From assembly GCF_002288925.2 (NCBI RefSeq), contig NW_022098021.1, positions 6,512,138-6,576,137 of the forward strand: a stretch of DNA of 64,000 nucleotides, read 5' to 3'. Each line of letters begins with the position of its first letter. Positions within the stretch are counted from its first letter, which is position 1. A program made the translations under genes and the position numbers. Shown in pieces: positions 43,001-54,680 of the stretch. This DNA comes from Delphinapterus leucas. Taxonomy: Eukaryota > Chordata > Mammalia > Artiodactyla > Monodontidae. Below the pieces are notes generated by a model that saw nothing but the letters and a program-made list of their open reading frames with translations, ran no database searches and was not told the origin of the DNA.

Positions 43001-45482
43001 CGCTCAACCGGCCCCCGCGAGCCAAACGCGCCCCACCGGGTGGGAGAGGCTGAGGGGGGACACGGGATGGCCAAGGAAGTGAGGATGGGGCACTGGCTGG
43101 AGGGGAGCGGACGGGAGGGAGAGCGCCCTGCAGAGGGCAGAGCAATACTCCAGAATTCGGTTCCAAGAGGGGGCTCCTAATTCAGACGAGAAGGCTGTGC
43201 CCATCCTGGGCTCTGTCTCACTTCACAAGGACCACAGACTATAAACAAGACAACGCAGATGGGCGTCTTAGGCACCAAGCTCGCCCTGCTCCTCTGAAAT
43301 GCCACGCAGGCCAGACTCAGAGAGCCAAGAACAGAAGAAATTATATCTCGGTCAAACCTGGTCTACTCTGGCCGAGAGTCCTGTCTTTGGAGAAGCTCAC
43401 AAAGCAAACTTTGTACGTAGGCATATCCCATGATAGCATCTCCAAAGATTCGTGATAAACCCCAGCTCCACGTGCCAGCCAGCCGGGGATAATGCCATCC
43501 TTCTTACGTCCACTTCCCTTTTCCGCCTCTGCTCCTCTGGTTCTGTCATTGACCAGCTGCGTAGCACTATGTGCTTTTTCTTTATGCTGAGGGAGTTGAA
43601 AGTCCTGACCAGGGCCAAGCTGACCACCAGGGCTGGTGGGGAAATCGGCGGCTCGCCACGCCGTGGTCTACAGGAGTTTCAAACTCGGGTCGCATCTCTT
43701 TCTGCCGGTGCTGCCAGACTGGGGGCGGGGGGGGGGTCCCAAACCTTCCACGTGGCCCTTGTACGAGCTGAGCTCTCCTCCATCCCCAAACAAAAGCCAA
43801 GGCTTCACTGGGATTTGCAGACTAGAAACTTCCCCTCTCCTGTAATACAACCCTTATCGGATTTCTGTCCAGAGAGCAGATATGTAAGACACCTGAATCG
43901 TGGCTGTACAGCCGAAGTCTCTCCTGCAGATCTGACCGTTTGCCATCCTCTATCTGCCGTTGACCCTTACATGAACTTGGTGGCACAGCTGAGTGCGCAC
44001 TGCCCCATACAAGGGCAGGTTATCTTTATACACACATCTGCATATCTAAATAGGAAAGCTCTGTCATCTCTGATCCTGTCCACTAAGGCAAACCCAAAGG
44101 ACCTTGGGCAGAATGCCCTTCCTTAAGGGGCTCCTTGAAATCGAGGCCCAGGAAAGGCACCTGGTGTCTCAGGGTCTGTCTCCAGGCTGGTCCACCCCAG
44201 ATGCAGCGAAGGGCGCTTGGATGCAGAGAGAAACCCAAGTCTGGGACATCCGCTCTGGTCTGCTATTTCTTCCTGGAAGACAGGGCACCATGATGACCCA
44301 CCCATGCTAGAAAAGCAGTGACCCTTCAGTATCGCCCGCATCGGCTCCCTGTCTCAGCCTGTCGAAAGCAGCGAACCTTAAAGAGCCACGTTTGCCCTTT
44401 TCTGTGCCCGCGGGGCCTGGTGGCAGGCAGGGAGCCTCCGTTCTCTCTCACATCTTTGAGGCCACCTTTGTCTTTATTCCACTGCCAAGAAGTATGTCTC
44501 TTGGAGGAGGCGGGGAAGAAGCAGAAACAAGGACCCTGAGAAGGATTTTCCAAAAGAAGTGTTTCCAGTGAAAGACAGCTCTTGCTAGAATCCCAGGCCC
44601 AGAGCTTCAGCTGGGCTCTGCTGCTGACGTGGCTCCATCCATATCCAAGCTGGGTGGGTTAACAAGGGCAAGCTTGCTTGCTTTTTCCTTTGATGGCGCC
44701 TGTATATATTTTGGTGTGTATGGCCGCCTAATCCTTTTGAAAGATAACCTCTCTCAAGCTTCCTCTCTGGTGAGATAGTTTGGAAATGAAACTTCTCATG
44801 GCCTATCCCAACATTCCAAAACCCACAGGAGACGCCCCCCACACACATCAGCACCCGGCTGCCCCTGCTAGGAAGTCCTTGCCCAGGACTACGGGTAAGC
44901 GGCCGGTAGTGTTGCATCAGACCGTGAAATCCTTGGTCTAAGGCTGCTGCTCGCTCTTTCCAGAGATGCGCTGAGGAAACACACTGCTCTGACCAGCCTG
45001 GGCTCTTCTGGGGGGCTCCTAGGAGGGGGTGCGAATCTGATGGACCACGTGGAGGCCCGCGACCAGGTGCTTTTTTTTTTAATAACAGCCACTCTTCTCC
45101 TTCTGGTTGCAACAGGTCACGCCACTCGACATTTCTGGGCTCATACAGGCCAAGTGACACTTCTCAGTCAAAATCTCTGTCAGTGTCCTAACGCCGGAGC
45201 TTCTGGTCTCTACTACCTCGGATCTCTACTGTTCCTACTCAACATCCATTCTTATAGTCTGGACACCCAACTGCTGCACGGAGCTCTCTGGAGGCTCCAT
45301 AGTTACAGAATGTCCCCACTTCCTGCTTAGGGCTGGAAGCCCCAAAGCGAGTATCCTAGTGCCACCTCTTCGGACTCCAGAAGCAGAAAGCGTGGCCCTG
45401 AGGGCTCGGACCCGCCCAGGGTCACTCGGTCCAAGGCTCGGCTGGCAGCAAGGAGGTCTCTGGACTTCCAGGCCAGTCTAAC

Positions 45483-45506
45483 GGGGGGGTGGGGGTGGGG
45501 GGCGGG
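45483..45506 (+). repeat. G-rich run, potential G-quadruplex
   Basis: Runs of 7, 5, 6 and 3 G separated by single bases. Strikingly like the run at 32.07 kb, including the preceding 'ac'. Confidence 0.7.
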
Positions 45507-45797
45507 AGCGGAGAGGCCTGCCTGGGGCACTTGCTGGGGAGGGGATGGTGAATCCACAGGGGGACCTCAGGGCTGGGCAGCAGGGGATGAAGGACTCCAG
45601 CTCTAGCCCCCGTCCATCCATCCCGGCTCCCCTGACGCCACCATGCCTGACTCCCGGCTCATTCAAGAGCTGGGAGGGACCGCATCCCTCTTCCGAAAGT
45701 CACCCCTTGTCGCCTCAAGACGACCCACAAGCAGGCGGGGAGCACGGCTCCTGGGCTGGACGGCACTACCTTCCCCTTTACAGACATTCCCCACACC

Positions 45798-45798
<1 letters not shown>

Positions 45799-45831
<33 letters not shown>
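45799..45831. repeat. (CA)n microsatellite
   Basis: About 15 uninterrupted CA units starting after 'cacacctt' and ending at 'acgtctc'. Likely length-polymorphic. Confidence 0.97.
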
Positions 45832-45833
<2 letters not shown>

Positions 45834-45916
45834 TCAACTTCCCCACTGGCGGCTTTGCTGAGCTATCAAGACTATCCCCTTCGGCTGACAGCCTTCCCCT
45901 CTGCCAAGGTGACGAG

Positions 45917-46000
45917 CGTGGAAAAGCTGAGGGATTCCTCACGGCCCGACCACAAGGGCGTGGAAAAGCTGAGGGATTCCTCACGGCCCGACCACAAGGT
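45917..46000. repeat. 42-bp tandem duplication, two copies
   Basis: Two adjacent copies with a 42-bp period; 45917-45957 and 45959-45999 are identical over 41 bases. The unit starts 'cgtggaaaagctgagggatt'. Perfect identity suggests a recent duplication or recent gene conversion. Confidence 0.95.
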
Positions 46001-47004
46001 CTCACCCATGCAACACACCGCTCATCCTGCCACCTGGTGAGACAGATAACGTGCAAGTCTGTAGAGACTGAAAAGTGTACGAAAGGTGATTATAAGACAC
46101 TCTGCACGAGACGCCATGAATTAAATCTGATTTTCCCCAAGAAACAATGCCGTGGTGGGATTTCATAAAGCAATACATGCAGGAGGCAAAATGCAGACGC
46201 TACCAAAGGCCACAGAGTCAAGGACAGGGTCAGGCCCCGCCCCGACCCCTCAGACCCCACCATCACCAACGCCGTGCACAGCCCTCCAAGAACAACCGGT
46301 CTTGGCTCACGGTTTTTACAGAAGTGATCACAAATCCCAGATTTTAAAGAAAAACATAAATGATGTTTCCATATACTACTTAACAGAGAGCCTTCCCATG
46401 AGCATATGAACGAATGAGCCAGACAACACGGCAAAAATAAAAATCAAGTACGACTGAGCGTAGTAATAGTCCGTTCCCATCACTTCTTCCCTCATTATTT
46501 CCCCTGTGACAAGGAACATTTAGATCAATTCAAAGGTCAGGGGCCGAGGCCACACCTCTGGGGCCTCTGGGCTGCGGGAGGAGGATGGACCCACACCTGA
46601 GCACCCGACCGTTCCCGAAACTTCCTCAGAGGCAAACGGAAGGAAACTGCAAGGGGCTTAACACCTGCAAGTCTGCCCAAACCCACACCCTCCCTCACCA
46701 AGCGGCATCCTGGTCTAGGGTCTTGGAAGCAGGGAACCCCGGCACCCCAGGCCCCATCCCTCCACACGGCTCCCCTTTAGTTAAAGGTCCTGATACCCCC
46801 TCTTCCATTAAGAACTTCCTGACCAAGAGAGAACAAGTAGCAACCTCTCCTTAGCCCCTTCCACCACCCCGCAGTCTCTGAAGCCTCTGCAGCTAATCCA
46901 CACCTACTGCATTACAGCAGTCACCACCTCTGAGGTGGGCTCTTCACTGGGCAGAAACCTCCAGAGGCTGAAGCTTAACCCTTTACACACCAACCCTAAC
47001 TAGA

Positions 47005-47130
47005 GCTCACGGTTACTGAACACCAGGCAACGTTCTCAACTCATTTTACGTATCTAATCATTAGCACAGCCTACGGCGCAGGGAGTGTAGCTCTCCCCAC
47101 CTTCCAAATGGGGAGACTGGGAGCTGCAGG
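47005..47130 (-). repeat. MIR fragment, reverse orientation
   Basis: Contains 'actgaacaccaggcaacgtt', 'ctcattttacgtatctaatc' and 'caaatggggagactgggagc', the reversed MIR order. Divergent. Confidence 0.5.
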
Positions 47131-50100
47131 TGTTCCCACACACGGACTCCTGAGACTGGAGCTGCCGAGTTCTGGTGCCTCCTTCTAGGTATGCTATTCC
47201 TATCACCTCTGCCCCTGCCGGGAGCTCTGCCCCTGCAGCCTGAGTTTCCACTCCCTATCTGCAGTTGGTGGCAAACAGATAACCAGGCTGGTCAGAGATG
47301 AATGTGCCCCACGCCCCTCCCACCCCAAGGGCCCGGGGACAGCAAGTGCTTGGGTTCCTGAAAAGACATCTTTTGAGCATCTACTCAACACCAGGCACTG
47401 GTGGGTCCAGGAGCCTGGCCTCAAGGGGCATGTAGTCCAACAGCAGCTGAGGTCTCCTTGACGAGATCCAGTTGCCAGTAGTTTGACAGATGCCGGCTAC
47501 TCCCAGAGAACCCAGGAGCTGGTTAGAAACTCTGCCCCAGACCTTCGGAATCGGATCTGCAGGTCGGCGAAATGCCCAGAGGGGATCTGTGCGCAGGCAC
47601 CTGTGAGCCTGTGAGATGGGTTTCTGAGGTCTGACTTTAGGATGTGAAAGGCACTAGGACATCGTGCAAATTGAACTTACATACTTATGCAAAATGTATT
47701 CCTCTTCTCCATCCTGCCCCTGCTGCCACATCTGTCCAATCCTACCTATGCGCGTTTTCGATGTGGATGGAGGGGTAGCAGTCATAACGAAGAGGCAGTA
47801 TGCACAGTGCCATGGAAGCGTCTCCTGGTTTGTGCGCTACCTTCCCAGCCATGGTTAGTCTTGCCCCTCGGTTTACAGTTTTGTATTTATTAGTGCACAC
47901 TTTGCATCTGTAGGTCCAGGTACTAAGGCGAGGTCTAGACGAGCAGGGCTGTGGCCCTCAGGCCACACGCACAATGAAGTCCGCCCGGAAGTCCTGCTGG
48001 CTGGGGGCAGTGTAGCGCGGGGGGAGGGGCTGGGAGAACTGAGCCGGCCCTCGTGAGCTGGGGACAGCGCTGCTGGCTCCCATGCAGCGTCGGACTGGAG
48101 GGAGGGCTCTTCTGCCTCTATCCCTGCTGCCAGGGCCACGCACCTTGCTGGAAAGAGACACCCTGTGAGGGCTCGGGTCAGAGCCAGCAGCCCCCGAAGA
48201 GGCTGCGAATCTCCCAGTAACCGGGGGGCTCTCCAGGGCGACTCAGCAAGAGCTGCCTTGAGGATGCTCAAGGCAAGACAGTTCACAGGCAGCCAGGAGC
48301 TGCAGGGAAGCCTGAGGAATTCAAGGTGGCAGAGCCCTTGCCGTGACTCATCAGACCACAGACCTGAGAGCCTTTCAGTAACTAGGCCTGAGTCCTAGCA
48401 CAAGTTACAGCTGGTATTCTCCAAATTCTGACTGCATCAAATTCTGAGGCTAGCAAGACATTCTTCCCAGTTCAATGTGCATTACTCAAAGAATTAGTGA
48501 ATATTGTTGCCTAATGTCTCCCAAGGTTGCCCTCTAGGGAGAAAAAAAGGTCTTCCAACAGAAGATTTCCTTTAAAAACCAAACTTGCTGCTAAAAATGT
48601 GAGGTTGTAGACTAATGGGGGACATGTTATACAATTACAATTGCAGATAATCCCCTATTTCACATAATATTAACATATATAACAGCATAAAATCAAGTTC
48701 ATGAGGATTCTTCTCAAATACTAACAACAGTGGTAATATTTGTAATTTATAAATGAATTTTTAAAAGACTACAAATTAAGCACTCTGAACTCTTACAATA
48801 AACTTACTGAGAAGCACAGCAAATAAAAGAAGTTACAAGAAACAAGGCCAGATATTTGTACAGTTTCAATAAACTACGTGATTTATCTTGTTCTAGTTCT
48901 GTTGTCACTGTGCTTTTGTTCCACAGAATCAATTCCTTTGATTTACAATTGTTCTAGGAATTATATACAAAGACTTATTAGTTAAAGAATATTAACTTTC
49001 TAAGCAAAAAAAAAAAAAAATTCAAACGCTTCTCAAAACAGAGAACAAGATGCATTCAACCTTTTCAGGAAGAACTATTTAATGGTACAATTGCTATTGC
49101 TAATATTATAATCTCAATGCCCTGTTCAATTTTAATCCATCAGACCTCAGAGTCTAAAAATTAATATTTCTGAAAGAGTGACTTTTCTCCCTCTTCTTCC
49201 TACAAATCCTCAACTCTGAAAGAGAAGGCTCACCTTTCAGGTGGACTCTTCCTCAAATCACACTGAAAAAAGTAAACACACAAAAAAAGGTCAAAGTGCT
49301 GAAATTAACAAATGTTTGGGCCATCCCTGAAAAAAAACACACAGCCTGACCAGGCCACCCTCAAAACACCAGCGTGTGAGGTCAGCTTAGGACAGAGCTA
49401 CCCGGGTTTGCATCAGCAGCAAACCACACTGGGAATTCACACAGGTCTTGCCTTGTGTCCCTATTTGCCTTCTAGGGAATCATCATAGATAATACTGTCC
49501 ACTTCGGTCAGAAGCCCTTAAATCACCACAAAAAGAAAAAACCTCTACCCTCTGACTGTCTTTGTCTAAATCGGTGTGGACAGAGAATTCCTCCCAGGCC
49601 CTAGTCCAGTGAGTGTAAAACCCAGGACACCACAGAGGAGGGGAGGGTGGGCATGGAGGCCAGCACGCCCACGCCCAGCAGTGTCTGCAAACTGCAAGTC
49701 GCCACCAGGATTTTTCGCGATGCAATAGAAAAGAGTAAAAATTACCAGAGTGCAGCGCAAGTACGAGAATGAGTACTGTTTGGTGGGAAGCTTCATTTTA
49801 ATCTGTATATAAATACGTACTTCCCTGTGTGTGCACCTGAGCAGTGTTTCAGTTTATTTCCTCTTGTAGACTGCAGCCAAAGAAGCTGACAGCCGCCACC
49901 CTCGGGAGAGCCGGGGTGTGGGCCCCAGCAGCCCTACCCCAGCCCGAAGGAAGCCTCCCCAAGGGGCTTCCAGAACCCTGTGCAGATCGGGCTCTGAAAC
50001 CTAAGTGCCTGTGTCCTTCTGAAGGAGGAACGAAACGAGCTCACCAGCGGGAAGCACGGGCGGCTGTGACACGCAATCACTGAGACCAGGGCCATCCTCA

Positions 50101-50779
50101 AAGCCAACCTGAGATGCTGTGTTACTAAAGAACCTTCTGAATCAGAAACAGGGCGATGTGCGGCCTACTAGTATATCTTGGTAGTACTGATACTAGAAAA
50201 TGAGAAACTTTCCCTGGGCAAATCAGGCAAAATTCTCAACAACAGGACAGGTCAAACCGGTGAAATGGTACATTAGCCACAGAGCACCTGAGAAGTTGTC
50301 TCCTTACCCCATCTGTGAAGGAGCCTAGCAGCCAACCCAGGAAAAACTTATCCCAATACCCTAATTTCAACAAGACCCGATTACTCCAAAAGTAGAAACG
50401 TCTCAGTCACTCATTCATAGGGTGATGTGTATCAAAGTACAAAATGTGGTACATGTTTGTAGCCAAAACCCTCCAAAATAAACCCCAAATCGAGATGCCA
50501 GGACAGAATTACAATAGAAATTCAAAATAATTTATTGTTCTTTCCACTTGCCAAAATGTTACTACTTAGCTCAAAGACACCCCGCCTTTAAACTATACTG
50601 CTGTTTCACTAATTATAAAAATAATTCATACAACGAATATTTGCTGAGCACTAGTTCAGGTGCTACACACCTAGCAGTGAACAAAACAGAGCCTGATTTT
50701 CAGTGTTTTCTTTCTGTACAAGTACATGTATCTCATTAAGAGAACACTGATTATGGAAAATTGCGTCCAGATTTTTTTC

Positions 50780-50900
50780 ACTTTTAACAGTAAAGTTTTT
50801 CCCTTAAGATCAAATGTTCCTTGAAAACATCACTTTTATTGGCTACGTGGTATTCCATCGTGGATGGTGTCATAATTTACCAAAGGACATTTCTAAATGC
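50780..50900 (-). repeat. L1 fragment, reverse orientation
   Basis: 'ttggctacgtggtattccat' and 'ttaccaaaggacatttctaa' match the reverse complement of the L1 3' segment normally read 'caatggaatattactcagcc'. Short and old. Confidence 0.45.
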
Positions 50901-52299
50901 TGACCACAGGATAAAAACACAAACGAGAGAGACACAGTTAAACACAGCATGTTAGATCCAGATTTAGGACCTTAAGGGGGAAAAAAAGGGAAGATACAAC
51001 CTTACCGATCACGGACCCCAGGCAGTGGACATGTACACGGTCACGGCTTCCCCGTGTGCCACGTTAAGGCCTAACTTGTGAATCTCCCTTTTTTATAAGC
51101 CCCACTCCCTCTTTGATCCAAGAGAACATTGTCTGCACAGAACAATACGTTTTCATTTCAATTTCCCTTCTTTTCAGGAAAGGAAATGTTTGCACTTCAA
51201 AGGGTTTCTTTGAAGAGCAGCCTCCGGTGCTGGCCCGTCCAGGTTAGGAGTTCCGTGGCCCCAGCGGGGTGTGCAGAGTCTGGGCGGCTGCCCACCGCAG
51301 TCCCTCTCCAGGCCACCTCCTCCAAGGAGAGGGTCTGGTGCGGGAGAAGAGAAAACAAACATGGAAAAATACTTGGGGCTTTTGATCATGGCTTTCAGAG
51401 GCCCTGTTCACACACAGTGTAGGTTTCACAGCTCAGGGAAACTGAGGTACGAACCATGGGGAGCCGGGTTCTAAGAACGAAACCCTTCTAGAAACCAGCC
51501 CCACCCAGCGAGGGCCCCTTCCAGGGCCGGGGAAGGAGTGGAGTCTCGGGGGTACTGCTGGTGATGACAAAGGGGACGGCTTTGATAAACGAAACACAGA
51601 AAGGAGCAAGAGCCACACCTCACCCAACAGTCTGGAACCTTCCCCCAGAAACTTCTGGGCTAGCACAGAACACAATTCACCATTTAGAATCTCTCCGTGG
51701 CGGCCGGGAGGCTCAACAACCCTATGAAATAACCGCAAGTTACAGGCCAGGCGGCCAGGACAATTCCTCTCCATCAGGGCCCCTGCCCATCCCTACCCTC
51801 TGCTTAGTCTGGGAAGCCAGGGCTACACAGGAGACAAGAGAGGGCCTGCCACGTTTCTTTTCAAGGCTTGAACAAGTTCTGGGGATTTAATAATCATCTC
51901 CACCCTTCCCCACCCCGAGGGGGTTATGTTTGCCTGCTCAGGTGGGCAAACGGCCAGGTGGTGGGCAGGAGCTTGAAAGGCATCCGCTCCAGACAGGGCG
52001 CCTGCTGCTCCGGCAGCCCGAGGCCTTGCTCCGGGCCCCCGCCCTGTGTGTTCAGGGTGCAGGTCTGCGGGACCACGTCACCCTGAGCTGAAGTCTTCCG
52101 ACCAAGCACCTTCCTGCAAGCCCTCTACCCTGGCCGGGCGCTCAGCCTCTCTGCCGGAATTGTGGACGCTGTTTATTTTCTCTTTATTTTACTTTTCTGT
52201 AGTTTCCAAATTTTTCACAATACATATTCTAACTTTTAGGAACATTTTTTTTCTTAAAGAGGCTTATAAGGTAGAAAATTAGACCACAGTTCCATTGAA

Positions 52300-52740
52300 A
52301 GAGCCTATCCTGAAAACAAAAAAAAACGCAAGAAAACGAAAAACAAAAAACCAACTACCTACATGCATATGTAAAGGCCATTATTTGGACAACTGGAAGT
52401 TGAATATGGACTGTGGATTTGATGATGTCACAAATGTTAAATTTCCTGATTCTGATGTCGTACTGTGGTCACGTAAGAGAATGAATGTCCTTATTCTTAG
52501 GAAACACACTGAAGCATGCCGGGGTAAATAAAAGGACATGATGTCTTCCACTTAACTCTCAAATGGTTCAGGAAAAAATGCATCCCTGTGTGTAGATAGA
52601 TTAACTGATTGACAGATAAACAGAATGAAGGAATGAAATGTAAACAACCAGTGAATCTGAGAAAATTGAGGCACTCCTTGTAACCCCTGCAACTTCTCTT
52701 TAAGTTTGAAATGCTATCCACAAAAAGTTGAAAGAGCAAA
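52300..52740 (+). repeat. LINE-like 3' end relic (probably L1)
   Basis: Phrases in order: 'ttgaatatggactgtggatt', 'tttcctgattctgatgtcgt', 'actgtggtcacgtaagagaa', 'aaatggttcaggaaaaaatg' and 'taagtttgaaatgctatcca', ending 'caaaaagttgaaa'. These are typical of a common old LINE 3' end, most likely L1. No coding capacity. Confidence 0.55.
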
Positions 52741-53569
52741 GGAAGAAAGGAGAAAGGCAGGAAGGGACGGGCACGAGTTTCCCCACTCCACCTGCCAGCA
52801 CCCACGGCCTCCCCATGGGGCCACGGCCACGGGGGCCCTGCCAGCACACATCTCTCCAGCATAGACGATGCCTGCTGCTACCCTGGCTCGGACAGCCCCC
52901 AGCCCCGGCTTCCTGAGGGCGTCAAGGAAGCACCTTCCAAGAAAGAAGACCCCTTCCCACCTCCCGACACTACAGAAGTCAGCAAAGTGAAGATCCTGGG
53001 AGAACGGCTACCGCCACTGGCCTTGAGAAGGAGGGAGAACCGAGAAGGGAGCCACTTTCCCCTACAAACCAGACGACCCCCTGCAAAGGGCCCTCCCCCC
53101 AGCAGCGGAGGAGGGGGAGCAGAGACGACCGATGGAGATCAGTGAGGCTGGGCTCCCGTGGCCCGGGCAGGAAGCCCCTCGTCCAGCCAGCTCCGGTGAT
53201 GCCAATGTCAGACTACTGACCCAGGAGGAACACAGCCCAGCCTCTGTCACACTTCGGCACAGCTGTGTCAAGGACCCCAGAGCTCCAGCTGTGCCCGGAG
53301 CCCAGGGCTCAGAGAGGAAAGATCTGCGCTCAGAGGAACCGGGGCAGCTAGAGAGAAACAGCAGGCTGCCGCCCAGTGGTGGCACAGCCAGCTCCCGCGC
53401 CTCCAGGACTTACTTGGAACCAAGAGGCACGTGGCAGCCCGGCATCTCCAGGTCCGTACGCTAATCTCAGGGCCCGGCGTGGCCCCACGCACACGCGTGC
53501 CAGACCACGGTTCCCAGAGCGAGCAGCCGGAGCCCCAGGCACAGGCTGACGCCCACAGCCCAAAGCACG

Positions 53570-53780
53570 CTCGGTGTTAGGGCCCTGGAGCCAGGCCCCA
53601 GGTGCAAATCCTAGCTCTGCCACTTACGACCCACCCCTGTGCCCATCGGCAACTTGTGTCACTTCTCAGGGCCTCCATCGCCCCATCGGCCAAACAGCAG
53701 GACCAACCTCAGGGGGCGGCTGTGAGGATTAAATGACAACAAAGAAAGTGCGGAGCGAGCCCCACGGTGAGCACTAAGGA
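53570..53780 (+). repeat. MIR element
   Basis: Long MIR match in forward orientation: 'ggagccaggccccaggtgca', 'aatcctagctctgccactta', 'gtcacttctcagggcctcca' and 'ctgtgaggattaaatgacaa', reaching the MIR 3' part. The clearest MIR in the window. Confidence 0.85.
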
Positions 53781-54499
53781 GGGCTTGGAGTCTGGATCTT
53801 ACTCAGCCCCAGGGCCTCTCCCTTCCTTCCTATTTGGTGTAAGAGACTTTGGTTAATGGTACTTGGTAGGCAGATAAGAAGATACAGAGGAAGAGAGCAT
53901 TCCCAAGCCGACCTTAAAAGGTCACCCCCAGCATCTTCATGGGCAGGAAGACGACGGTGACAACAGTGTGATGAGACGCCGGTAAGACGTTTGCTCCCTT
54001 CCCCTCGCCGCTGCCCCCGTGATGGGGCCCCCATCCCACGCCAATGCACTGGGGCACCTACCTCAGCCCTCAAAGTAAGGGATGAAAAAAGGTGGGAAAC
54101 AGACTTGGCCCCAGTTTTTAAACCCAAAGCGCTCAGGGTAATTTGGACCAAATGTCTGGGGTCAGGATGGACGAGGGCAGACACCCCCAAAACACAGAGA
54201 CGCACACGCTCACACGCACGTGCACACGACACAGGCAGGCCACCCCTGAGGATGGGACCGTGAGCTCTGCTTCCCAGAGGCGTGAGGAGGGGACAAACCC
54301 AAGGCTGTGGATCTGAGACCTACGGGGACTGGCCTCCCCAACACCCCGGTGCCACGCCACCCACTGCAAGGCAGACACAACTCCAAGGAGAAGGGATGAC
54401 CTTTTGACACCTTGGCAAAATGGGAGGGCAAATAAAGTTGTTACAGATTTTCTTCTCTTCCACGCCAAAATCAAAGAACTGTGCTTTGTTTCCAGTAAA

Positions 54500-54680
54500 A
54501 CAGCTAACGTTTATACGAAGCACCTGGTATGCGCCAGAAGCTGTGTTAAGTGCGGAACCGGGATGATTGCCTCATTTAAATCCTCTCAGTCCTGTAAGGT
54601 AGGCACTAGAAGCCAATTATTATGCAGGCAATATGGAAAAGGATTCAAATGTGGCTCCGAGAAATATCTTAGAAAAGGCA
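54500..54680 (-). repeat. MIR element, reverse orientation
   Basis: Reversed MIR: 'agcacctggtatgcgccaga', 'tcatttaaatcctctcagtc', 'ctgtaaggtaggcactagaa' and 'gattcaaatgtggctccgag'. Lies 0.7 kb from a forward MIR at 53.6 kb. Confidence 0.7.
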
